From assembly GCF_001591025.1 (NCBI RefSeq), contig NZ_BCTZ01000001.1, positions 124,001-188,000 of the forward strand: a stretch of DNA of 64,000 nt. The letters are read 5' to 3'. Positions 1 through 9,461 of this stretch are shown in pieces. Within the stretch, counting starts at the first letter, position 1. Each line of letters opens with the position of its first letter. Source of the stretch: Sphingomonas soli NBRC 100801 (GTDB lineage Bacteria; Pseudomonadota; Alphaproteobacteria; Sphingomonadales; Sphingomonadaceae). A model generated the notes under the pieces. The model had not been told where the DNA came from and did not search any database. It saw nothing but the letters and a program-made list of their open reading frames with translations. The position numbers and the translations under genes were made by a program.

Positions 1-1113
1 CTTGCCGAGAGCCTGGACGGTGGGCGCTGGCAGCTCGCCGGCGATCTCGAGGCGACGCTTCGGACGATGGGCGAGCGCGACGACATCATCCGGACCATGC
101 AGCGCGAGCTGACGGCGCGCAGGCTCGAACGGCCTTGGATCGGGCGAAGCCTGCTCGGTAGCGGAGATAACGAGCCTGTTATCGGGCGCGTCATCGCGCG
201 CGGCTTCGCCGACGAGCATCGAGATCGCCATTTCCTTCTGGTCGACGGCGTCGACGGCCATGCTCATTATGTCGATATCGGCCGCGGCGATGCGCTAGGT
301 CAGATCGCCGAAGGCGCGATCGTGCTGGTGAGCGCGCGCAGCCTCGAGGTTCGCGACGTCGACAGGGTCGTGGCCGAGGTCGCCGCCGCCAATGGTAGAC
401 GCTATTCGGTCGATCTCCATCTGCGGCACGATCCGACCGCGACCGAGGCGTTCGCGGAGAGCCATGTCCGGCGGCTCGAAGCTATGCGCCGGGCAGGTGC
501 CGGCGTCATACGCGAGCCTGACGGCAGTTGGACGATCCCGGCGGATCATCTCGACCGTGCGGCGGCCCATGCGGCGCGCTACTTCCGCGATCACCCGGTC
601 CAGGTCGAAACCCTCTCGGCCGTGCCGCTGGACCAGATGAAAGGCGCCGAGGCGGCAACCTGGCTCGACCGAGAACTTGCCGATGGGGCGCCGCATGCCG
701 TGCGCGATGCAGGGTTCGGGCGGGAACTGCGCGGTGCGCTGGCGGCGCGCAGGCAATGGCTGATCGAGCAGGAACTTGGCGGCGGGGAGGGCCGTCGCTT
801 CCGGCTGCGCGCCAATGCGCTGGCGATCCTCCAGCGGCGGGAATTGCTGCGGGTCGGGGAACGGCTAGCGGAAACTCTGGGCAAGGCATTTGTTGAGGCG
901 CAGACCGGTGCCGCGATCGACGGGCGCCTCGCGCGTCACGTCGATCTCGCCAGCGGGCGGTTCGCCGTGCTGGAGAAAAGCCGGGAGTTCACGCTGGTGC
1001 CTTGGCGCCCCGTACTTGAGCGGCAGCTGGGCAATCAGGTCGGCGGAATCATGCGGGCGGGCGGGGTTACCTGGCAGCTCGGGCGCGGACGGCTGGGGCC
1101 GGAGGTCAGCTAA
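1..1113 (+). CDS. Relaxase / mobilization protein, DUF3363 C-terminal part (5' truncated by window)
   Basis: The reading frame is open from base 1, so the first ATG at 67 is internal and the N-terminal VirD2-like nuclease domain lies outside the window. The visible 370 residues match the DUF3363 region of ICE relaxases, with a basic stretch ending in a TMQRELTARR-like segment, a winged-helix-like middle and a C-terminal WRPVLERQLG block. Relaxases nick oriT and pilot the strand into the recipient through the Trb channel. The catalytic tyrosine and the three-histidine site cannot be checked here. In related ICEs this gene lies upstream of traG; here 9.5 kb of cargo separates the two. Confidence 0.85.
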   Translation, partial: LAESLDGGRWQLAGDLEATLRTMGERDDIIRTMQRELTARRLERPWIGRSLLGSGDNEPVIGRVIARGFADEHRDRHFLLVDGVDGHAHYVDIGRGDALGQIAEGAIVLVSARSLEVRDVDRVVAEVAAANGRRYSVDLHLRHDPTATEAFAESHVRRLEAMRRAGAGVIREPDGSWTIPADHLDRAAAHAARYFRDHPVQVETLSAVPLDQMKGAEAATWLDRELADGAPHAVRDAGFGRELRGALAARRQWLIEQELGGGEGRRFRLRANALAILQRRELLRVGERLAETLGKAFVEAQTGAAIDGRLARHVDLASGRFAVLEKSREFTLVPWRPVLERQLGNQVGGIMRAGGVTWQLGRGRLGPEVS

Positions 1114-1251
1114 CTCTGATGGATCTGGCTGCTTTGCGCCCCAGTTTCGGCCGCTCAACGTCGATTGTGGCGACCCAAAAAGCAGCCGATGTCCGATATT
1201 GGCGAAGAGGCCTTCACCTGGCGGGCGGGCGTTATGGCAGGCGTGGCTCAC

Positions 1252-2139
1252 TTATTCCGATTGCCGCGCTCCCGCCACCGCCCACGTCACCAACGACTCT
1301 CCGCTAACCGGATTTTCGATTGTTACTTTGTCCAACGTCGTTGCGATCAGGCAGATTGGCCGCTGTTCCGGGCCGCCAGGCTGACGGCATGCTGTCGCGC
1401 CGCCGCCTGGGACAGCGGCGATATGGCCGGTCAACTGGACACGGAAACCCTGTTCCGGTCGGAAAGCCTCCGTCGCCACGCGCACAACTGCTGTATAGGG
1501 TCTCCCGTCGCGGCGGCGTTGGCGAGCACCTCCGGCAGCAAAGAACTGACCGATCGCCAGGGTCTGCCCGGGCAGTGTGACCGGGTCGGTAGCGTTCGGT
1601 GCGCCCGTGTCGCCTCCGGATGGGCATGACTCGCTCAGGGTCCAGGGCCGCGCGATCCAGAAGCCTTCGATCGCCTCGATATCGGAACGGGCAGCTTCCG
1701 GCCACCAATCGGTCGGCGCTAACGCCACGGGAGCGACATGAAAGCGGAGGGCTTCCGCCTCTTCGTCATACCGCCAGCGCATTGGAGCATTGCTCGACTC
1801 GCCGGCCGGGCCACCGCATCCAAACGGCAAGGCGATCGAGAAGCGCTTGCCGACTGCCTCGTCGAGTTCCGGTGGTCGTGCCGCGCCCTGTGCCGTCGCA
1901 TCGGCTGCAATCGACGCCAGCGCTATCAGGGCGGCGCGATCCAGGGTGCGGCTCGGCGGTTCGGCGGGAGTGGCGGTCGGCACCGGCGTAGCCAGAGGCG
2001 CTGGCGTGGGTGCTGGCACCTGATCCTTCGCCGCGCGTTGTCCGAACAGGAACCCGCCTCCACCGACCACGATCACGGCGGCCAATCCTGCGGCGAGGGC
2101 AAGACGGCTGGCGCGGGGACTTGGTTCATTCATGGACAT
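1252..2139 (-). CDS. Membrane-anchored protein of unknown function (295 aa)
   Basis: No family is recognised. The protein has an N-terminal signal anchor (about residues 12-32, Ala/Val/Gly-rich), a proline- and threonine-rich linker (about residues 38-62) and a periplasmic domain of about 230 residues with several cysteines. This suggests an anchored periplasmic or secreted protein. It starts at ATG 2139 or the in-frame ATG at 2133; no strong ribosome-binding site separates them. It is the first cargo gene after the relaxase and is transcribed against it, and it is divergent from the permease gene downstream. Confidence 0.7.
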   Translation of the reverse strand: MSMNEPSPRASRLALAAGLAAVIVVGGGGFLFGQRAAKDQVPAPTPAPLATPVPTATPAEPPSRTLDRAALIALASIAADATAQGAARPPELDEAVGKRFSIALPFGCGGPAGESSNAPMRWRYDEEAEALRFHVAPVALAPTDWWPEAARSDIEAIEGFWIARPWTLSESCPSGGDTGAPNATDPVTLPGQTLAIGQFFAAGGARQRRRDGRPYTAVVRVATEAFRPEQGFRVQLTGHIAAVPGGGATACRQPGGPEQRPICLIATTLDKVTIENPVSGESLVTWAVAGARQSE

Positions 2140-2255
2140 GGCATAGCAAATTTCGGCAATAGCTCCATCATGAAGCCGTCTTTTCTTGAGCCGGAGCGGG
2201 CCGGGCAGAGATGCTCGCTGCGCGCTCGCCCCTGTCGCAGCGCGAAGTTCAGCTT

Positions 2256-3557
2256 GTGAATATCGATCAGATCCTGACCTTGGTCGTGCTGGTCTGCGTC
2301 GTCGCGGCGCTGATCTGGGACAAGGTCCGCTCTGATGTCGTGGCCCTGAGCGGCGCGGCGGTATTGCTTATGACCGGCGTCGTCCGTCCAGTGGAAGTGC
2401 AGGGCGCGTTCGCCAGCCCCGCAATCCTCGCGCTCGCCTCTTTGTTCGTGATCGCCTACGCACTCGAACTGTCCGGACTGCTCGATCTGGCGATCGCGGC
2501 TGCGGTGAAGATGTGCAAGCGGATGGGCGCGGCTGGGCTTTGGATGCTGCTCGCCGCGATCGGCTGCTTTTCCTGCTTCCTCAACAGCACACCGATCGTG
2601 GTGTTGGGGGCACCCGTCGTTCGCGACGTGGCGAATGCCTTGAAGCTGTCGCCGAAGCGCTATCTGATGCCGCTTTCCTATATCACGGTGCTCACCGGCT
2701 GCTGCACGCTGATCGGCACCTCCACCAATCTGCTGGTGGACGACATGGCGCGCGTTGCGGGACAGCCCCGCTTCGGGATGTTCGAGATCACCCCCGTCGG
2801 CCTGCCGATCGCGCTGGTCGGCGGGTTATTCCTGTTCCTGTTCAGCGGCAGGCTGATGGGACGGGCGCTGACTGATGCGCCGATTGAGCCGCGCGCGGTG
2901 GATGTCCCGATGCGCGGCGCACAAGTCGGCGATGCCAGCCTGTTTGCCGAGCCGCGCCCCTTCCAGCCGGCCAAGGCAGCGGCGGCGGCGGCGATCTTCG
3001 TAGGGGCGATCGCAGTCGCAGCGCTGAACATCGCGCCGATCGCGGCATCGGCCTTTGCCGGTGCGGTACTGCTGATCCTGTTGCGCGTCATCACGGCGGA
3101 CCAGGCTTATGGCGGGCTCCGACCCCAGATTCTGATCCTGATCGCCGGCATGGTGGTGATCGGGATTGCGATGGAGGAAAGCGGGCTGGCCGGCGCGGCG
3201 ACCTCTGCGCTGGTGGGGTCGCTGCACGATTTCTCGCCCTTGGTTGCGTTGATCATCCTCTACGCGTTGACGATGATCCTGACCGAATTGCTGTCGAACG
3301 CGACCGTGGCTGTACTGGTGACGCCGATCGCGGTGGCGCTGGCCGAAAGTCTGGGCGTCAGTCCGCGTCCGTTTCTCGTCGCCGTGATGATGGCGGGGAG
3401 CGCGGCGTTCGCAACGCCCTTTGGATACCAGACGAACGTGATCGTCTATCAGATGGGCGGGTATCGCTACATGGACTTCTTGCGGGTCGGGCTGCCGCTC
3501 AATCTGGTGACGTTCGTGGTCGCCATCATTGCGATCGAGCGCTTTTTTCCCTTCTGA
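2256..3557 (+). CDS. SLC13/ArsB-NhaD superfamily permease
   Basis: This is a polytopic inner-membrane protein of about 433 residues with some ten to twelve hydrophobic helices. It carries the two repeated motifs typical of the ion transporter superfamily that includes CitM, DASS and ArsB: NSTPIVV and TSTNLL in the first half, and NATVAVLVTP with FATPFGYQTN in the second. These hairpins usually bind the anion substrate and sodium. It probably transports sulfate, phosphate or a dicarboxylate; the substrate cannot be read from sequence. GTG 2256 (VNIDQILTLVVL) is preferred because the in-frame ATG at 2211 would add a non-hydrophobic, Arg-rich tail. Next to a sulfide module, sulfate is a reasonable guess only. 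Confidence 0.82.
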   Translation: MNIDQILTLVVLVCVVAALIWDKVRSDVVALSGAAVLLMTGVVRPVEVQGAFASPAILALASLFVIAYALELSGLLDLAIAAAVKMCKRMGAAGLWMLLAAIGCFSCFLNSTPIVVLGAPVVRDVANALKLSPKRYLMPLSYITVLTGCCTLIGTSTNLLVDDMARVAGQPRFGMFEITPVGLPIALVGGLFLFLFSGRLMGRALTDAPIEPRAVDVPMRGAQVGDASLFAEPRPFQPAKAAAAAAIFVGAIAVAALNIAPIAASAFAGAVLLILLRVITADQAYGGLRPQILILIAGMVVIGIAMEESGLAGAATSALVGSLHDFSPLVALIILYALTMILTELLSNATVAVLVTPIAVALAESLGVSPRPFLVAVMMAGSAAFATPFGYQTNVIVYQMGGYRYMDFLRVGLPLNLVTFVVAIIAIERFFPF

Positions 3558-3606
3558 CAAGGCCGGGCACGGTTCGCATTGGGCCGTTTGCGGCTAAGGG
3601 TTGCCA

Positions 3607-4362
3607 ATGCCTTCCCCGTCTTTCCCCGAAGCGGTGCTCGCACCGCCGCCGCCGTTGATCCCGCTGCGACACACCCTGCTACTCGATTTCGACGGCACCC
3701 TGGTCGAACTGGCCGAACGCCCCGATGCCGTCGTCATCGATCGCCCGTTAAAGGCGCTGATCGGTCGATTGGCGGGAACCTTTCGGGGTCGCTTTGCCTT
3801 GGTAAGCGGTCGGTCGGTCGCACAGTTGGAGGGATTTCTGGGTGAAACGCTAGAAGGCGTGGCTCTGATCGGCAGCCACGGCGCCGAAATCCATATCGGG
3901 TCTAGCCGCGTGACGCCGGTGCGCCCGCCGGCATTGATCGAAGCGGAACATGCCATCCGGGCGATGTTCACAAATCGGGAGGGGATCGTCGTGGAGGTCA
4001 AAACGCTCGGCGTGGCGGTGCATTACCGCCTTGCCCCGGAAGCCGAGCCGGCCACGCGAGCGCTCGTCCAGAGCCTCGCGATCGATAACGGCCTGGCCGT
4101 GCAGGAAGGAAAGATGATGATCGAACTTCGCGCCGCGGGGCACGACAAGGGGAGCGGTATCGCCGCGCTGATGAGGCAGCCTCCCTTTGCGGGGACCGTG
4201 CCGGTGTTCGCCGGAGACGATGTGACCGACGAAGCGGGCTTCGTGGCGGTCGCTGTGCTGGGCGGACTCGGCGTGCTGGTCGGCCCCGAGCGAGAGACGT
4301 CCGCGCGCCATCGCCTCGACGATGTGTCGGCGGTCCGGGCCTGGCTCGAGCAGGCTGCATGA
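3607..4362 (+). CDS. otsB: Trehalose-6-phosphate phosphatase
   Basis: This is a HAD-superfamily phosphatase of 251 residues that removes phosphate from trehalose 6-phosphate in the cytoplasm, the second step of OtsAB trehalose synthesis. HAD motif I is LLDFDGTL, with nucleophile and acid Asp27 and Asp29. Motif IV is GDDVTDE near residue 203, and a SGR motif is near residue 62. ATG 3607 is chosen because TAAGGG lies a short distance upstream; an in-frame TTG at 3601 would add two residues. The stop overlaps the start of the GH15 gene by four bases (ATGA), showing translational coupling in an otsB-GH15-otsA operon. Confidence 0.93.
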   Translation: MPSPSFPEAVLAPPPPLIPLRHTLLLDFDGTLVELAERPDAVVIDRPLKALIGRLAGTFRGRFALVSGRSVAQLEGFLGETLEGVALIGSHGAEIHIGSSRVTPVRPPALIEAEHAIRAMFTNREGIVVEVKTLGVAVHYRLAPEAEPATRALVQSLAIDNGLAVQEGKMMIELRAAGHDKGSGIAALMRQPPFAGTVPVFAGDDVTDEAGFVAVAVLGGLGVLVGPERETSARHRLDDVSAVRAWLEQAA

Positions 4363-6155
4363 CGGCGACGCTCGATCTCTGGCCGATCGGGAATTGCCAG
4401 GTCTCCGCACTGGTCGATCGTGCGGGCCGCTTCGTCTGGGGATGCACGCCGCGCGTGGATGGCGACCCGGCCTTTTGCTCGTTGCTCGACGATGCCCCGC
4501 CAGCCGGGGATACTGCGTATGGATTCTGGGAAATCGATCTCGATGGCGTCGTGGAGACGACGCAATCCTATCTCCGCAACACACCGGTGCTCGTCACCCG
4601 GCATGTCGATGGCCAGGGCAATGCGATCGAAGTGATCGACTTCTGCCCGCGCTTCAAGCGCAACGGCCGGATGTACCGGCCCGTCGCCTTCGCCAGGATC
4701 GTCCGACCGGTGGCGGGCAGCCCGCGCATCCGCGTGCGGCTGCGCCCGGCGCGTCAATGGGGGTCATCGCAAGCGGCGACGACGCGCGGATCGAACCATA
4801 TCCGCTATCTGGTCGAAGACAGCGTGTTGCGCCTTTCGACCACGGCGGCGGTGGGCTGGATCGAGGATGAACGGCTGTTTCGCGTCGAACGGCCCCTCTA
4901 TTTCTTCCTCGGCCCCGATGAGAGCTTCTCGGATGAGATCGGTGTCGCGCTCGAATCCATGCTCGACCACACCATCGATGAGTGGCGCCATTGGGTGCGC
5001 GGGCTGGCGACCCCGTATGAGTGGCAGCAGGCGGTGATCCGGTCCGCGATCACGCTGAAGCTGTGCCAGCACGAGGAAACCGGTGCGATCGTCGCGGCGC
5101 TGACGACGTCGATCCCCGAACATTCCGGATCGGGCCGCAACTGGGACTATCGCTACTGCTGGGTGCGCGATGCATATTATACCGTGCAGGCGCTCAATCG
5201 GCTCGGCGCGCTCGACGTGCTCGAAGACTATCTCGAATATCTGCGCAACATCGTCGATAATGCGGCGCGGGGCCATATCCAGCCGCTCTACGGCGTCGGC
5301 GGCGAGGCAAGGCTGGTCGAGTGGGACGCGGCGGCGCTCAACGGCTATCGCGGCATGGGGCCGGTGCGCGTGGGCAACCAGGCATATGAGCAGGTCCAGC
5401 ATGATGCTTATGGCCAGATCATCCTGTCCAACGCCCAGGCATTTTTCGACCATCGCCTGTTGCGGATCGGCGGCGTCGAGGATTTCAAGGCGCTCGAGCC
5501 GATCGGCGAGCGGGCGTGGGAAAAGTTCGACCAGCCCGACGCCGGATTGTGGGAGCTGCGGACCAAGAGTCATGTCCACACCTATTCGGCTGCGATGTGC
5601 TGGGCGGCGTGCGATCGGCTGGCGAATGTCGCGGAGGTGCTGGGGCTTCCGGATCGCCAGGCATTCTGGCGCGACCGTGCGACGGCGATGCGGACGCGGA
5701 TCGAGGATGCAGCATGGCGCCCGGACAGCGGAAGCTTGTCGGCCACCTTCGCCGGCAATGACCTGGATGCCAGCCTGCTGCAATTGCTCGACCTGCGCTT
5801 CCTGGCACCGGGCGATCCCCGTTTCCTGGGGACGCTCGCGGCCGTCGAGGGCGGGCTCCGGCGCGGATCGCACATGCTGCGCTATGCGACCGAGGATGAT
5901 TTCGGCCTGCCGCACACGGCGTTCAACGTGTGCACCTTCTGGCTGATCGAGGCGCTGCACTTCACCGGGCGCAATGCGGACGCGCGCGCGTTGTTCGACG
6001 AGATGCTGTCGCGCTGCACCCCGGCCGGTTTGTTATCCGAAGATATCGATCCGGTAACCGGAGAATTATGGGGCAATTATCCGCAGACCTACTCGCTGGT
6101 CGGCATGATCAATTGCGCGGTGTTGCTGAGCAAGCCGTGGAGCGCGATCCGGTGA
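4359..6155 (+). CDS. Glycoside hydrolase family 15 protein (trehalase or glucoamylase-like)
   Basis: This 598-residue protein has the GH15 (alpha/alpha)6-barrel hallmarks: the substrate motif RNWDYRYCWVRDA near residue 260 and the second catalytic-acid region SEDIDPVTGELWGNYPQ near residue 560. Family members release glucose from alpha-glucosides, and a bacterial subgroup consists of cytoplasmic trehalases. It has no signal peptide. It sits between otsB and otsA, overlapping the first by four bases (ATGA) and the second by four bases (GTGA), so it is made with them. Hydrolysis of trehalose is therefore the likeliest role, which would give synthesis and breakdown from one transcript. The exact substrate is an inference. 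Confidence 0.9.
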   Translation: MTATLDLWPIGNCQVSALVDRAGRFVWGCTPRVDGDPAFCSLLDDAPPAGDTAYGFWEIDLDGVVETTQSYLRNTPVLVTRHVDGQGNAIEVIDFCPRFKRNGRMYRPVAFARIVRPVAGSPRIRVRLRPARQWGSSQAATTRGSNHIRYLVEDSVLRLSTTAAVGWIEDERLFRVERPLYFFLGPDESFSDEIGVALESMLDHTIDEWRHWVRGLATPYEWQQAVIRSAITLKLCQHEETGAIVAALTTSIPEHSGSGRNWDYRYCWVRDAYYTVQALNRLGALDVLEDYLEYLRNIVDNAARGHIQPLYGVGGEARLVEWDAAALNGYRGMGPVRVGNQAYEQVQHDAYGQIILSNAQAFFDHRLLRIGGVEDFKALEPIGERAWEKFDQPDAGLWELRTKSHVHTYSAAMCWAACDRLANVAEVLGLPDRQAFWRDRATAMRTRIEDAAWRPDSGSLSATFAGNDLDASLLQLLDLRFLAPGDPRFLGTLAAVEGGLRRGSHMLRYATEDDFGLPHTAFNVCTFWLIEALHFTGRNADARALFDEMLSRCTPAGLLSEDIDPVTGELWGNYPQTYSLVGMINCAVLLSKPWSAIR

Positions 6156-7519
6156 GCCGACTGATCGTGATTTCCAATCGGGTTTCGGTGCCCACCGCGG
6201 AGCAGCCCGGCGCGCAGGGTGGCCTGGCCGTCGCGCTGACCGCTGCGCTGCGCGAGGCCGATGGCATCTGGTTCGGTTGGTCCGGCGAGACCGGCGAAAC
6301 CGGCGACCTCAAATTCGAAACCTATGACGGCGTCACTTCCGCGACGATCGACCTGCCCGAACAGGACGTCGAGGAATATTATGACGGCTATGCCAATCGA
6401 ACGCTGTGGCCTTTGTTCCATTATCGCCTGGGCCTGACCGAGTTCGAACGCGATTTCCAGGGCGGATATGAGCGCGTCAATCGCGTGTTCGGCGAGGTCA
6501 TCGGGCCGCACATCCTGCCCGACGATCTGATCTGGGTGCACGACTATCACATGATCCCGCTGGGCTGGGTGTTGCGCCAGCGCGGGCTGACCAACCGGCT
6601 CGGCTTTTTCCTGCACATCCCCTGGCCACCCACGCGGCTGCTGACCGCTTTGCCGGAACATCGCCGCCTGGTGGAAGCGCTGTTCGCCTATGACGTTGTC
6701 GGTTTCCAGACCGACGAATGGCTGGAGACCTTTCACGATTATGTCGTCCGCGAAATGGGCGGTTCGATTGGCGAGGACGGACATATCACTGTCGGAGGGC
6801 GCACCATTCGTGCGATCGCCTGCCCGATCGGCATCGACGCGCAAGAGTTCATTGCCAGTGCCAGCAGTCCTGGGGCGATGGCGACGCATGCCCGGATGGT
6901 AGAAAGCTCCATCGGCCGCAGCCTGATCGTCGGCGTCGATCGCCTCGATTACTCCAAGGGGCTCGAAGAGCGCTTCAACGGCTATCAGCGCTATCTCGAG
7001 ACGCGGCCAGACGCCCATTCCAATGTCTATCTGCTGCAGGTCGCGCCGCCATCGCGCGGGACGGTCCAAAGCTATCAGGACATCCGTGCGCAGCTCGATG
7101 CCTTATCCGGGCGGATCAACGGCGCCTTTGCGGATATCGACTGGGTCCCGCTGCGCTACGTCAACCAGGGATTCCCGCGCGACGTGCTTGCTGGAGTCTA
7201 TCGGGCGGCCCGAATCGGCCTGGTGACTCCGCTGCGCGATGGCATGAACCTCGTCGCCAAGGAATATGTCGCTGCGCAGGATCCCGAGAACCCGGGTGTT
7301 CTGATTCTCTCGCAATTTGCCGGCGCTGCGGCCCAGCTCGACGGAGCGCTACTGGTCAACCCATATAGTCCCGATGACATCGCAGATGCTATCGAACGCG
7401 CGCTGCTCATGTCGCGCGAGGAACGGATCGCGCGGTGGAAGCCCATGTTCCAAAATGTCCGCGACCAGGACGTGGTCTGGTGGCGAAAACGCTTCACGGA
7501 CAGTCTGATGAACGCTTGA
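6152..7519 (+). CDS. otsA: Trehalose-6-phosphate synthase
   Basis: This GT20 glycosyltransferase of about 455 residues makes trehalose 6-phosphate from a nucleoside-diphosphate glucose and glucose 6-phosphate. Family motifs are clear: ISNRVSVP at the N terminus, FGWSGETGE, WVHDYHMIPLG, GVDRLDYSKGLEERF for the donor site, and LRDGMNLVAKEYVAAQ near residue 360. GTG 6152 is chosen because it places the conserved SRLIVISNRV at the N terminus and overlaps the GH15 stop by four bases. The open frame to 5930 only shadows the GH15 gene. As the last gene of the trehalose operon it supports osmotic or desiccation tolerance, carried here as ICE cargo. Confidence 0.94.
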   Translation: MSRLIVISNRVSVPTAEQPGAQGGLAVALTAALREADGIWFGWSGETGETGDLKFETYDGVTSATIDLPEQDVEEYYDGYANRTLWPLFHYRLGLTEFERDFQGGYERVNRVFGEVIGPHILPDDLIWVHDYHMIPLGWVLRQRGLTNRLGFFLHIPWPPTRLLTALPEHRRLVEALFAYDVVGFQTDEWLETFHDYVVREMGGSIGEDGHITVGGRTIRAIACPIGIDAQEFIASASSPGAMATHARMVESSIGRSLIVGVDRLDYSKGLEERFNGYQRYLETRPDAHSNVYLLQVAPPSRGTVQSYQDIRAQLDALSGRINGAFADIDWVPLRYVNQGFPRDVLAGVYRAARIGLVTPLRDGMNLVAKEYVAAQDPENPGVLILSQFAGAAAQLDGALLVNPYSPDDIADAIERALLMSREERIARWKPMFQNVRDQDVVWWRKRFTDSLMNA

Positions 7520-7803
7520 AGGCCGCAACCGGGGGATGCAGTGACCAGTGCCCTCGACTTGGCAAGTCCGTCGAACCGCCGCTACGCGAGCAACGCTGGC
7601 TCACCTCCCGCGGTAGCGATGCCGGAGCTTTGTAGTCCGGCCGCAGGTCCGCTTTAGCGGTCTCATCATCTGAGAGCCGACAGTCCGGAACCGGCCCAAG
7701 TGCGGCCAGACTGCTTCTGGCGAATCCCATCATTCAGCGATGTGCCCTATAATTGGTCGCTTGCGGTTTGGATCGGAACCCCCAAGGCTGCCGCTCAAAA
7801 TTG

Positions 7804-8589
7804 TCAGTAAGGTAAAGATGACAGCGAGACATAACTGCCAACCGCGATGACGATACCGGCAAAGCCGCGCTCGAGCAGACCTTTGCGGGCGCCAAGCCGA
7901 CGACCGAGAGCGATGCCCGCCATCGTGCCCGCAACACCGCCCGCGATCAGCAACGCCGTGAGCGGCCAGTTGACTAGGCCCGACAGGGCATAGGATAGCG
8001 CGGTCGTCGCGCCGAGCGCGCTCACCACCACCAGCGATGTGCCGATGGCGAAGTTGAGCGGCATGCGCGTCGCGAGCACCAGGCCCGGCACGATCAGGAA
8101 GCCGCCGCCAATCCCGAAAAAGCCAGCGGCAAATCCCACCGTCAGCCCGATCGGCACCAGCCGTGGCAACAGCACACCGGCACTTTCACGCGTCAGCCGA
8201 ACATCAGGCGCGGGCGCGGTGCGGCGGGGGCGCAGCATCGAGAGGCCCACGGCGATCATCAGCAGGCCGAACAGCAGCAACAGCCGCTGTCCATCGACCG
8301 ATTTGCCCAGTTCCGCACCCAGCGCCGCGCCGGCTATGCCGGCTATCGCGAACACCCCGGCGCAACGCCATTTGACGCGCCCGCCACGCGCATGGCCGAT
8401 CAGGCTTGCCAGCGCATTGGCGCTGACCGCGACTGCCGCCGTGCCGATAGCGGCATGGGTCGATCCCACGCCGACGAGATAGACGAGCAATGGGACGGCG
8501 AGGATCGATCCCCCGCCGCCGACCAGCCCCAGTACGAGTCCGATCAGCGCGCCCGCGCCCAGTGCCGCGCCGATGGTGGCCGCGTCCAT
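7804..8589 (-). CDS. TauE/SafE (TSUP) family permease
   Basis: This 261-residue integral membrane protein has about eight helices and the two Gly-rich repeats of the TSUP family, GLVLGLVGGGGSILAVPLLV near residue 20 and GFAAGFFGIGGGFLIVPGL near residue 155. Family members export sulfite, sulfoacetate or other sulfur anions or move thiosulfate. It is the third gene of a minus-strand operon starting with a BigR-like regulator and lies six bases after the rhodanese gene. This fits the BigR operon plan, in which the permease disposes of sulfite made from sulfide. The 284 bases between it and otsA (7520-7803) show no gene. Confidence 0.9.
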   Translation of the reverse strand: MDAATIGAALGAGALIGLVLGLVGGGGSILAVPLLVYLVGVGSTHAAIGTAAVAVSANALASLIGHARGGRVKWRCAGVFAIAGIAGAALGAELGKSVDGQRLLLLFGLLMIAVGLSMLRPRRTAPAPDVRLTRESAGVLLPRLVPIGLTVGFAAGFFGIGGGFLIVPGLVLATRMPLNFAIGTSLVVVSALGATTALSYALSGLVNWPLTALLIAGGVAGTMAGIALGRRLGARKGLLERGFAGIVIAVGSYVSLSSLPY

Positions 8590-8595
8590 GATGGG

Positions 8596-9114
8596 TCAGG
8601 CCGCTGCCCGGCGGTTCCACGGCATCACGCGCAGCAGCCGCGCCATGCCGCACCAGCCCGAAACGCCGGCAAAGATCAGGCCCGCGCCGACGAACGCTGC
8701 GAGCGCGAAGAACCCTGGCGCGACGAACAGGCCCAGCAGCACGCCGATCACCACCAGCGACCCGGCGGTGATCTGTACCTGGCGCATCACCTCGATCGGC
8801 TGCGAAGCGTCGGCGATGATCTGGTGACCGGCGCGGCGCCAGGCATCGATGCCGCCATCCAGGATATAGGCGTCGCAGTCGCACGCCGCCTGTTGGAGCT
8901 GCGCGGCATTGCCCGCGGTGCGCATGCCCGACCGGCAATGGAACACCACCGGACGGCCGTCATTGGCCAGCTCGCCAATCCGCTCGAGCGGGAGGTGAAT
9001 CGCGCCGGGAATGCGCTCACGCGCATGTTCGTCAGCACCGCGAATGTCGACCAGCTGCGCGCCGCCGTCGATGATGGCCTGTACTGCGCGCGGATCGAGA
9101 GTCTTGATCGCCAT
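8596..9114 (-). CDS. Rhodanese domain plus two-helix membrane domain (YgaP-like)
   Basis: The 172-residue protein joins an N-terminal rhodanese domain (about residues 1-100, active-site loop HCRSGMRT with Cys60) to a C-terminal membrane hairpin of the DUF2892 type (about residues 120-160). Single-domain rhodaneses carry persulfide sulfur on the loop cysteine and pass it to thiols, sulfite or cyanide. The membrane tail resembles E. coli YgaP. It starts four bases after the BigR-like gene and ends six bases before the TauE-like gene, so it acts in sulfide or persulfide handling at the inner face of the cytoplasmic membrane. Confidence 0.92.
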   Translation of the reverse strand: MAIKTLDPRAVQAIIDGGAQLVDIRGADEHARERIPGAIHLPLERIGELANDGRPVVFHCRSGMRTAGNAAQLQQAACDCDAYILDGGIDAWRRAGHQIIADASQPIEVMRQVQITAGSLVVIGVLLGLFVAPGFFALAAFVGAGLIFAGVSGWCGMARLLRVMPWNRRAAA

Positions 9115-9118
9115 CGTG

Positions 9119-9433
9119 TCAGTCCTTGCAATAGAGTTGGTAGAGTGTGGCTAGCAGGGCTTCGACGCGCGGATCGGCGATGCGATACCAGAGCGTCTGG
9201 CTCTCCCGGCGATAGGCAACCAGGCCCTCCTCCCGCATCCGTGCGAGATGCTGCGAGCAGGCCGATTGCGACAGCTGCGTTTCAGACGCGAGATCGCCGA
9301 CCGGCATCTCGCCATGCTCGACCAGTTTGCACAGCAGCATCAACCGCCGGGCATTGCCGATCGCCTTCAGTGTCGCGGCGACCGCTTCGGCCTTCGCCTC
9401 GAACGTCGCCAGATCCATCGGGGGCTTGATCAT
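9119..9433 (-). CDS. bigR: ArsR-family persulfide-sensing repressor (BigR/SqrR-like)
   Basis: This 104-residue winged-helix repressor has the recognition segment QLSQSACSQHLARMREEG (about residues 53-70). Cys35 in helix 2 and Cys102 near the C terminus fall where BigR and SqrR keep the two cysteines that form a polysulfide link and release DNA; Cys59 is extra, inside the DNA-binding helix. By family knowledge it represses its own operon and the divergent hydrolase until persulfide rises. A perfect palindrome lies in the short gap to the hydrolase gene. The symbol is given for similarity of sequence and context, not from direct proof. Confidence 0.88.
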   Translation of the reverse strand: MIKPPMDLATFEAKAEAVAATLKAIGNARRLMLLCKLVEHGEMPVGDLASETQLSQSACSQHLARMREEGLVAYRRESQTLWYRIADPRVEALLATLYQLYCKD

Positions 9434-9461
9434 CTCATCACTCCGTTAGCACTTGCTAATA

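Noticed and set aside
7520-7803. Possible small gene or RNA between otsA and the TauE-like gene
   Set aside because: Short frames lack ribosome-binding sites and only weak hairpins are present; nothing could be supported.
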